From positions 1-10,759 of the forward strand of contig CALJTZ010000248.1 in NCBI GenBank assembly GCA_937975655.1: DNA of 10,759 bases, written 5' to 3'. The notes beneath the pieces are model-generated. The model worked only from the letters and a program-made list of their open reading frames with translations, did no database searches and was not told the DNA's origin. The position numbers and the translations under genes were made by a program. Below, piece by piece: positions 6,964 to 10,759 of this stretch. This stretch comes from an uncultured Synechococcus sp. Lineage in GTDB: Bacteria; Cyanobacteriota; Cyanobacteriia; PCC-6307; Cyanobiaceae. The first letter of the stretch is position 1. Each line of letters starts with the position of its first letter.

Positions 6964-6988
6964 GGCGGGTGCAATCCCCGCTTTTTTT
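6964..6988 (+). terminator. Intrinsic terminator, plus strand
   Basis: GCGGG (6965-6969) pairs with CCCGC (6977-6981) over a 7-nt loop, and an extra G-U pair is possible at the base. Seven T residues (6982-6988) follow directly. This is the best Rho-independent terminator in the window. On the minus strand the same stem is not followed by T, so it works in one direction. It either ends a non-coding transcript or attenuates a long leader of the AraC-type gene at 7273. Confidence 0.65.
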
Positions 6989-7015
6989 ATGGCTTGAATC
7001 TCAGGTCTTGGTTTC

Positions 7016-7033
7016 GGAACTTGATGAAGTTCC
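7016..7033. repeat. GGAACTT/AAGTTCC dyad, possible operator
   Basis: Exact 7-bp arms (7016-7022 and 7027-7033) around GATG. The 18-bp size and 4-bp centre fit a site for a dimeric regulator. It lies in the AT-richer part of the intergenic region, where promoters are expected. Confidence 0.45.
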
Positions 7034-7043
7034 AAGTAGGGTT

Positions 7044-7092
7044 GCAACGTTTCGTAGTGTCGTGACTTTCCGCTGTTGAGCGTCAACGTTGC
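7044..7092. repeat. GCAACGTT/AACGTTGC inverted repeat
   Basis: Exact 8-bp arms at 7044-7051 and 7085-7092, 33 nt apart. The arms contain the palindrome AACGTT. The centre-to-centre distance is 41 bp, near four helical turns, which would suit two bound proteins on one face of the DNA. Confidence 0.4.
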
Positions 7093-7111
7093 TTGCTAGA
7101 AAAGAAGCAAG
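7092..7111. repeat. CTTGCT/AGCAAG inverted repeat
   Basis: Exact 6-bp arms (7092-7097 and 7106-7111) around an 8-nt purine loop. The element overlaps the end of the preceding repeat by one base. It could be a hairpin in the leader of the gene at 7273 or part of a composite operator. Confidence 0.35.
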
Positions 7112-7242
7112 GAGATGGCTGGCTGATCGCTCCAGATCACCGCCGATAAGCAGGCCACAGCCACTGCAACCCGTTTCGGCCAAAGATTGCCGGAACTCCG
7201 TACAGCAGGCCGCCAGCGAGAAACGAGAGATTTTCCATCGCT

Positions 7243-7264
7243 TGCCCTGTTCCAGGGCAGGGAG
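7243..7264 (+). promoter_or_regulatory. Hairpin abutting the Shine-Dalgarno site of the second AraC-type gene
   Basis: TGCCCTG (7243-7249) and CAGGGCA (7253-7259) form a 7-bp stem with a TTC loop. The ribosome binding site GGGAG (7260-7264) starts at the next base and lies 8 nt from the TTG at 7273. The hairpin may stack on or mask the site. It shares the CAGGGC/GCCCTG core with the hairpin before the other AraC-type gene. Confidence 0.5.
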
Positions 7265-7272
7265 TTTTGCCC

Positions 7273-7722
7273 TTGATCCTTCAGAGTCGTCCTCCTCAGG
7301 AGGCGTGCCAATCCCTTGATTCGCAACACCGCCTTGCGATCGTGTCCCAGGCCAACGCCTATTTCTCCAGGCACTATCCCGAACCCCTAGTGATTGTGGA
7401 TGTGGCCCGGTCCCTCGGTGTCAGTGAGGCCTGCCTGGGATTTTGCTTCCGGCACTGCCGTGGCAAAACACCGCTGGAGGCCCTGCAGACCTATCGCCTC
7501 AGCCAGCTCTACCGCGCCATCACCGAAGCGCCGGCCGCCAACCTGATCGCCCAGGTGCTCGCCTGCGGATTACCGGAGCTGGCGCAAACGAATCTGTTGT
7601 TCGAGGACTTTTTCGGCATCAATCTCGCCAACTTCCGCCACACCAGTTGCCGCGCTCAGGACGATCGCCAGTTCAGAGCTCAGCATCCCGAGGTCGAATC
7701 CCTGGTGGTGGCCAGCCCCTGA
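7273..7722 (+). CDS. Second AraC-like DNA-binding protein, paralog of the first
   Basis: A 149-residue protein built like its divergent neighbour. It keeps the pattern YF.R..P..I..AR.LGV...L...F..CRGKT..EAL..YRL..L..AI...P.A.L and a late CG...N..F..FF..L..FR segment, so the two are clearly related. The second HTH is degenerate: CGLPELAQTN replaces the usual GF.s.s.F turn, so DNA contact may rely on the first HTH. Cys residues are frequent. There is no sensor domain. I start at TTG 7273, 8 nt after GGGAG. TTG 7267 would be only 2 nt from it, and no ATG or GTG lies in frame before. The 3' end overlaps the convergent acyltransferase gene by 43 bp. Targets are unknown, but auto-regulation of the shared intergenic region is plausible. 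Confidence 0.75.
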   Translation: MILQSRPPQEACQSLDSQHRLAIVSQANAYFSRHYPEPLVIVDVARSLGVSEACLGFCFRHCRGKTPLEALQTYRLSQLYRAITEAPAANLIAQVLACGLPELAQTNLLFEDFFGINLANFRHTSCRAQDDRQFRAQHPEVESLVVASP

Positions 7723-8189
7723 AGCCGCAGCCGGTTGAAGCGCTGCACCCACAGGCAGGGCAGGTTGAAGGCCGTGGCAAACAGGAGATTCAGCAGCACC
7801 CCGGCGGGCGGGAGCCACAGGGCTGTGACCAGCCAGAAGGGCCAGAGCCCCAGGTGCACTAGCTCTGCGCGCCGGGTTTCCTGCACCAGCCGCCTGCGGG
7901 TGAACGGGTCGCGGCCCACCAGGCTGGCCTTGCGCACGCCACCGGCAAAGGCTGCACCGGCATCCGGCAGCCAGCGTTTCCAGCGGCGGATCCCCAGCCG
8001 CTGCTCATAGCTCGCGGTGCTTTCCCCCCAGGGCCGCGGGCGGGTGAGCCAGCTGTCGCGCTCCAGGCTCCTGGCGGGTAGGCGATGGCCGATGTAGCCC
8101 ACCAGCAGGCTCCACAGCAGCCAGCCGGCTGCGCAGAGCAGGCTCGCCAGGGGGCCGCTCACCGGGTGCGCACTTGCCGGTTCTTCCAT
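7680..8189 (-). CDS. CrtO-like (glycosyl-4,4'-diaponeurosporenoate type) membrane acyltransferase
   Basis: A 169-residue membrane protein similar, from memory, to staphylococcal CrtO, which adds a fatty acyl chain to the glucose of glycosyl-diaponeurosporenoate. Family landmarks in order: a first membrane helix (about 13-32), IGHRLP (33-38), IRRWKRWLPD (67-76), ETRRAELVHL (104-113), a hydrophobic pair (about 115-142) and NLPCLWVQRFNRLRL (142-156). Length fits the family (about 165). The next gene upstream is CrtQ-like, the enzyme that acts just before CrtO. The start is uncertain: ATG 8189 overlaps that gene by 31 bp, while GTG 8162 overlaps its stop as GTGA, a common coupling form, and would give 160 residues. 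No carotenoid core genes are present, so the acceptor may be another glycolipid. It is unrelated to the cyanobacterial ketolase also called CrtO. Confidence 0.8.
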   Translation of the reverse strand: MEEPASAHPVSGPLASLLCAAGWLLWSLLVGYIGHRLPARSLERDSWLTRPRPWGESTASYEQRLGIRRWKRWLPDAGAAFAGGVRKASLVGRDPFTRRRLVQETRRAELVHLGLWPFWLVTALWLPPAGVLLNLLFATAFNLPCLWVQRFNRLRLQGLATTRDSTSGC

Positions 8190-9250
8190 TGGATCGTGCC
8201 CCGCTCCAGGTTCAGGATCGCCAGCACGAACACCCCCAGAAAGAACAGCACCGGCACGGGAAACACCAGGTTGATCCAGCCAAAGCTCCCCACCCGGCGG
8301 GTGACCACGAGCAGTTGCAGGGCAAAGGCCAGATAGAGCACCAGGTTGGTGAGGGGGCTGGGGTCGCCCACCATCGGCCAGCCCAGCAGCGAAGCCGGTA
8401 GGCACCAGGCCGCCCAGAAGAGGCCGGAGAGCCAGAGCACCACCGCCAGCATCCAGGGCCAGCGCACTTCACCGGCGGCGGTGGCGAAGTTCTTGTCGAA
8501 GCCCACCACCATGTCCCCCAGTCCTCCGGGGTACATGCGGTAGTCGAGCTGGCCCTTGCCGATGTAGGCGCTCACCGGCAGGCCGGCCTGCTCGTAGTGG
8601 TGAGCCAGGAACCAGTCCTCCACCACCTTGCCCGCCACGGCCGCATGGCCGCCGCTGCGGGCGTAATCCCGGTGACTGGTGGCCATGGCCGGTCCGAAGG
8701 CCACTCCCACCCCCTCTCCGAGCGGAACGGCCATCAATCCCACCAGGTTGAACAGCACCGACAGCTGCTCGTAGGGCTTTTCCGTGCGGTGGAACGGCTG
8801 CACCGACAGCAGCCCTCCCCGTTGCTGGTGCACGGCCACGAAGGTTTCCAGGAAGCTGGGCCTGGGTTCGGTATCGGCGTCGAGAAACACCAGCACGTCG
8901 CCGTGGCTGGCCTCCACGCCGTTGTGCAGGGCCCAGGTTTTGCCGCACCAGCCCTCCGGCAGCGGCGGCGGTTGCAGCACGGTCACCCCGGCTTGGTGGG
9001 CGATGGTGGCGGTGGCATCGCTGGAGTGGTCGTCCACCACGATCACCTCCAGGGGCTGGAGGGTCTGGCGCCGCAGGGCGCTCAACAGGTGCGGCAGGGT
9101 GGCTTGCTCGTTGCGGGCGGGGATCAGCACCGATACCCGGGGTGTTCCCACCAGCCGTTCCTTCGGCAGGCGCCGCATCCGCAGGCAGAGCAGCCAGCCG
9201 AGCACCCAGCGCACCAGCAGCGACACGCCCACCAGGCCCATGGCGGCCAT
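8159..9250 (-). CDS. CrtQ-like family 2 glycosyltransferase
   Basis: A 363-residue membrane-bound GT2 enzyme. After one N-terminal membrane helix (about 5-24), the GT-A fold shows SVLIPARNEQ (40-49), VVDDHSSD (71-78), LDADTEPRP (123-131), GLLSVQPFH (146-154), FGP (185-187), SGGHAAV (199-205), VVEDWFL (209-215, likely catalytic base) and RMYPGG (238-243). Three hydrophobic segments (about 266-290, 302-316, 325-346) and an IQWKNRQV tail (353-360) follow. This order, including the W-K/N-R-Q end, recalls staphylococcal CrtQ, which glucosylates diaponeurosporenoate. With the CrtO-like gene next in line it suggests glycosylation then acylation of a lipid. Cyanobacterial CruG, the myxol glycosyltransferase, is also GT2 and is the main alternative. 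The ATG at 9250 has a strong AAGGAG site. The gene starts 31 bp after the hydrolase stop. Confidence 0.88.
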   Translation of the reverse strand: MAAMGLVGVSLLVRWVLGWLLCLRMRRLPKERLVGTPRVSVLIPARNEQATLPHLLSALRRQTLQPLEVIVVDDHSSDATATIAHQAGVTVLQPPPLPEGWCGKTWALHNGVEASHGDVLVFLDADTEPRPSFLETFVAVHQQRGGLLSVQPFHRTEKPYEQLSVLFNLVGLMAVPLGEGVGVAFGPAMATSHRDYARSGGHAAVAGKVVEDWFLAHHYEQAGLPVSAYIGKGQLDYRMYPGGLGDMVVGFDKNFATAAGEVRWPWMLAVVLWLSGLFWAAWCLPASLLGWPMVGDPSPLTNLVLYLAFALQLLVVTRRVGSFGWINLVFPVPVLFFLGVFVLAILNLERGTIQWKNRQVRTR

Positions 9251-9259
9251 CAGCGGATA

Positions 9260-9265
9260 CTCCTT
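9260..9265 (-). promoter_or_regulatory. Strong Shine-Dalgarno site for the CrtQ-like gene
   Basis: AAGGAG on the minus strand, 9 nt before the ATG at 9250. It fixes that start over a second in-frame ATG three codons later and shows independent initiation within the operon. Confidence 0.75.
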
Positions 9266-9281
9266 GAAACGCTACCGAAAC

Positions 9282-9857
9282 TCACGGCCGCAGCAGCTCC
9301 TGCACCAGCGGTGAGAGGGCGGCCGGATGGCGCAGCAGCTGGTGATGGCTGAGCACGGGCAACTGCTGGCTGCGGCCGATCGGCAGCAGGGCCGAGCGCG
9401 ACGGAATCACCATCAGGTCGGGAGTGCAGTAGTAGCTGCTGCACTCCACCGGCTCCAGGGTGTGCAGCTCGCGGTTGAGTTGCTTCAGCAAGGGGCTGTT
9501 CGGCTTCACGTCGGCAATGCCCGCCAGGGGCCAGCGGGGCCAGGGGCCGGCGGTGAGGGTTCCCTGCTGGGGACTGCCTACACTGATGAAGCGCCGGGTG
9601 CGCTGGTGGCCCCCCAGCAGCTGGATCCAGCTGCGGCTGATCACGCCACCCATGGAGAAGCCCAGCAGGTCCACCGGTTGCTGGTGGCCGTAGGCGGCTT
9701 CGATCTGCTGGCCGAGTTGGGCGGCGAGCTCCCGCACCGGGGCCAGGCCCAGCCGTTGGGGCAGATGGGGAATCAGAAGCTTCTCCCGCCGACCGCCCAG
9801 ATGCTGCTCCAGCCGTTCAAACAGCTGGGGGGTGTCCCACAGCCCATGAACCAGCAC
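9282..9857 (-). CDS. Alpha/beta-hydrolase of lipase/esterase type
   Basis: A 191-residue hydrolase. It opens with the oxyanion strand LVHGLWDTP (2-10) and has the nucleophile elbow GFSMGG (66-71, Ser68). The acid is probably Asp147 (TPDLMVIPS) and the base His171 or His172 (LSHHQLL). VGSPQQGT (93-100) is a typical lipase stretch (GSPHxGT). There is no signal peptide, so it is probably cytoplasmic or membrane-associated. As first gene of the cluster with the glycosyl- and acyltransferase it could release or remodel acyl chains; this is an inference. The start is weak: GTG 9857 lacks a Shine-Dalgarno site and removes the residues normally before LVHG. The frame stays open upstream through TTPLVLVHG without ATG, GTG or TTG, while an ATG at 9874 is in another frame. 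A rare start codon or a small sequence error is possible. Confidence 0.82.
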   Translation of the reverse strand: MLVHGLWDTPQLFERLEQHLGGRREKLLIPHLPQRLGLAPVRELAAQLGQQIEAAYGHQQPVDLLGFSMGGVISRSWIQLLGGHQRTRRFISVGSPQQGTLTAGPWPRWPLAGIADVKPNSPLLKQLNRELHTLEPVECSSYYCTPDLMVIPSRSALLPIGRSQQLPVLSHHQLLRHPAALSPLVQELLRP

Positions 9858-9946
9858 CAGCGGAGTGGTGCCATGGCCCTGGCTGGCTGGTGGATGCTCC
9901 GTGGGCCTCCGCTGCGCGCTCTGTCTGCATTGAAGGGCCCACGGCC
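9858..9946. promoter_or_regulatory. Divergent spacer between hydrolase and GH3 genes
   Basis: An 89-bp spacer between two genes transcribed outward, so it should carry both promoters, but no -10/-35 pair is convincing. AAGGGC (9933-9938) could be the ribosome binding site for the ATG at 9947. The hydrolase reading frame stays open through the whole spacer, so part of it may be coding. Confidence 0.3.
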
Positions 9947-10759
9947 ATGGCCTGGGGCCATCCCCAGGCAGAGGAAACCGCCCCTGCAGCGGGGTTGCCC
10001 TGGGGCTGCGGCGGATTGGCGGCGCTGGCCGGCACGGCCCTGGCAGGTTTTTACGTTGCCGATGTGCCCAGCCACGACCCTGCCACGGCTCCCGAGCCGC
10101 AGACGCTGGAGCTGAGGGCCCGCGCGCTCCTGGCCCAGATGAGCCTGGGCGAGAAGCTGGCGATGCTCAATGGCGACACGGCCTTCTGGCCTGGCCTGGC
10201 GGACACGATGCTGCGGGATGGCCTGCACCAGCATCCCTGGCCCGCGGCCCAACTGCCGCGCCTCGGGCTGGGGGGGCTCCACTTCGTGGATGGCCCCCGC
10301 GGTGTGATTCTGGAGGGCGGAGCCACCACCTTTCCGCCGCCGATGGCCCGGGGGGCCAGTTGGGATCCCGATCTGGAGGAGCGCATCGGCGAGGCCATGG
10401 CCCAGGAGGCCCGCTCCTTCGGGGCCAACCTGTTTGGCGGGGTGTGCGTGAACCTGCTGCGCCATCCCGGCTGGGGACGGGCCCAGGAAACCTACGGGGA
10501 AGATCCCGTGCATGTGGGCGCCATGGGGGCGGCCATGACGCGGGGGGTGCAGCGCCACGCCATCGCCTGCGTGAAGCACTTCGCCCTCAACTCGATTGAC
10601 AGTGCCCGCTTCCAGGTGGATGTGCAGGCCACAGCACGGGTGTTGCACGAGCTCTACCTGCCCCAGTTCCGCGACTGCGTGGCCGAGGCCGTGGACAGCG
10701 CCGTTACCGGCCTCGGTTCACCGCTCGTGCTTGCTCTCCATAAGGTCGACACGGACACC
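9947..10759 (+). CDS. Glycoside hydrolase family 3 (beta-glucosidase type), partial
   Basis: The first 271 codons of a GH3 enzyme that runs off the right edge. A hydrophobic stretch (about 19-40, GGLAALAGTALAGFYVADV) may be a signal anchor, sending the enzyme to membrane or periplasm. The GH3 barrel domain then shows LLAQMSLGEKLAML (61-74), DGPRGV (115-120), NLLRHPGWGR (169-178), ETYGEDP (181-187) and KHFALNS (210-216, part of the substrate pocket). The catalytic aspartate region (SDW) is not reached. Such enzymes remove terminal beta-glucosyl or related units, so it could trim the glycan or glycolipid made by nearby genes, or scavenge external glucosides. After residue 252, where GH3 proteins normally read MSAYNxVNG, this one reads TGLGSPLVLALHKVD, which is unusual. 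ATG 9947 has a weak AAGG site. Confidence 0.88.
   Translation, partial: MAWGHPQAEETAPAAGLPWGCGGLAALAGTALAGFYVADVPSHDPATAPEPQTLELRARALLAQMSLGEKLAMLNGDTAFWPGLADTMLRDGLHQHPWPAAQLPRLGLGGLHFVDGPRGVILEGGATTFPPPMARGASWDPDLEERIGEAMAQEARSFGANLFGGVCVNLLRHPGWGRAQETYGEDPVHVGAMGAAMTRGVQRHAIACVKHFALNSIDSARFQVDVQATARVLHELYLPQFRDCVAEAVDSAVTGLGSPLVLALHKVDTDT

Larger units (their letters stand above)
6841..6988 (+). ncRNA. Candidate small RNA ending at an intrinsic terminator
   Basis: A plus-strand terminator at 6964-6988 has no coding gene in front of it, because the neighbour on that side is transcribed on the minus strand. The preceding 120 nt can fold: ATTGGCC/GGCCAAT (6851-6873), and CCTGCC/GGCAGG arms around 6905-6945. 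A transcript here would be antisense to the leader of the minus-strand AraC-type gene. The 5' end given is only a guess and no good promoter is visible. I do not recognise 6S, SRP, tmRNA or a known cyanobacterial Yfr RNA in it. Confidence 0.3.
6721..7272. other. Structured intergenic region between divergent AraC-type genes
   Basis: About 550 bp with no gene I can defend. Two longer open frames (plus 6723-7079, minus 7086-6736) use codons such as ATA, AGA, AGG, GGA and ACA that the neighbours avoid, and match no family I know. The stretch is less GC-rich than the genes around it, especially 6985-7110. It contains several exact inverted repeats, an intrinsic terminator on the plus strand, and hairpins next to both flanking starts, listed separately. 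It probably holds both promoters, though no convincing -35/-10 pair could be fixed. Confidence 0.6.

Noticed and set aside
6723..7079. A 118-codon plus-strand frame with a Leu-rich stretch
   Set aside because: It reads through the intrinsic terminator and has Arg/Leu/Pro-biased composition without a domain pattern.
6736..7086. A 116-codon minus-strand frame directly before the AraC-type gene and in its frame
   Set aside because: It starts at TTG, uses ATA, AGA, AGG, CGA and ACA codons unlike its neighbours, crosses several dyads and the terminator, and matches no family I know. A foreign gene is not fully excluded.
7680..8189. Calling the small acyltransferase a carotenoid ketolase because of the name CrtO
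   Set aside because: Cyanobacterial CrtO is a large flavoprotein of the desaturase type. This protein is a short membrane protein with the staphylococcal acyltransferase signatures.
8159..9250. Naming the glycosyltransferase cruG
   Set aside because: CruG normally sits with cruF, which is absent here. The CrtO-like neighbour and the C-terminal pattern favour CrtQ. It stays as an alternative until a tree is made.
9327..10115. A 262-codon open frame on the plus strand
   Set aside because: It lies antisense to the hydrolase and then out of frame with GH3, and has shadow-type composition.
9773..10648. A 291-codon open frame on the minus strand
   Set aside because: It is antisense to the GH3 gene, whose frame has unmistakable family motifs.
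1..10759. tRNA, rRNA, CRISPR arrays, insertion sequences and attachment sites
   Set aside because: I looked for tRNA T-loop sequence, regular spaced repeats, transposase motifs and long terminal repeats and saw none.

Overview
The window is GC-rich, gene-dense bacterial DNA with no complete mobile element, tRNA, rRNA or CRISPR array. A selenide water dikinase fused to an NADH-dehydrogenase-like flavoprotein domain, and a PilZ-tailed cellulose-synthase-type enzyme paired with an HlyD adaptor, together suggest a cyanobacterium, perhaps of the Synechococcus/Cyanobium kind. No photosynthesis gene lies in the window to prove this, so the assignment is an inference.

Left block (1-3651): an exopolysaccharide module linked to cyclic di-GMP. 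A minus-strand pair encodes an HlyD-type membrane fusion protein (2028-3206) and, 3 bp further on, a processive family-2 glycosyltransferase ending in a PilZ domain (57-2024). A free-standing PilZ protein (3322-3651) is read the other way from a shared, AT-richer intergenic region. The two PilZ domains keep both halves of the cyclic di-GMP signature. The plan recalls cyanobacterial cellulose synthesis and export rather than a classical bcsABZC operon.

Second block (3652-6049): a 71-residue unknown protein with a strong Shine-Dalgarno site is followed, 6 bp after its TAG stop and in the same frame, by the SelD fusion. A perfect 20-bp palindrome covers the end of the small gene.

Third block (6050-7722): two small AraC-type proteins that contain only the DNA-binding region and look like paralogs are transcribed away from each other. 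The first is translationally coupled (ATGA) to a 62-residue unknown protein that ends 6 bp from the end of selD. The roughly 550-bp gap between the regulators has no convincing gene but is rich in inverted repeats. It holds an intrinsic terminator on the plus strand that no coding gene explains, which suggests a small RNA or an attenuated leader. Both regulators have a CCAGGG/CCCTGG-type hairpin beside the ribosome binding site.

Right block (7680-10759): a minus-strand cluster encodes an alpha/beta-hydrolase, a glycosyltransferase resembling staphylococcal CrtQ, and a small membrane acyltransferase resembling staphylococcal CrtO. These last two make the glycosyl and acyl decorations of staphyloxanthin in Staphylococcus. 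Here they stand without C30 carotenoid genes, so the substrate is unknown. A glycoside hydrolase family 3 gene starts divergently and runs off the right edge. The best candidate for an undescribed system is this hydrolase/glycosyltransferase/acyltransferase set, possibly making and turning over an acylated glycolipid, with the AraC pair beside it.
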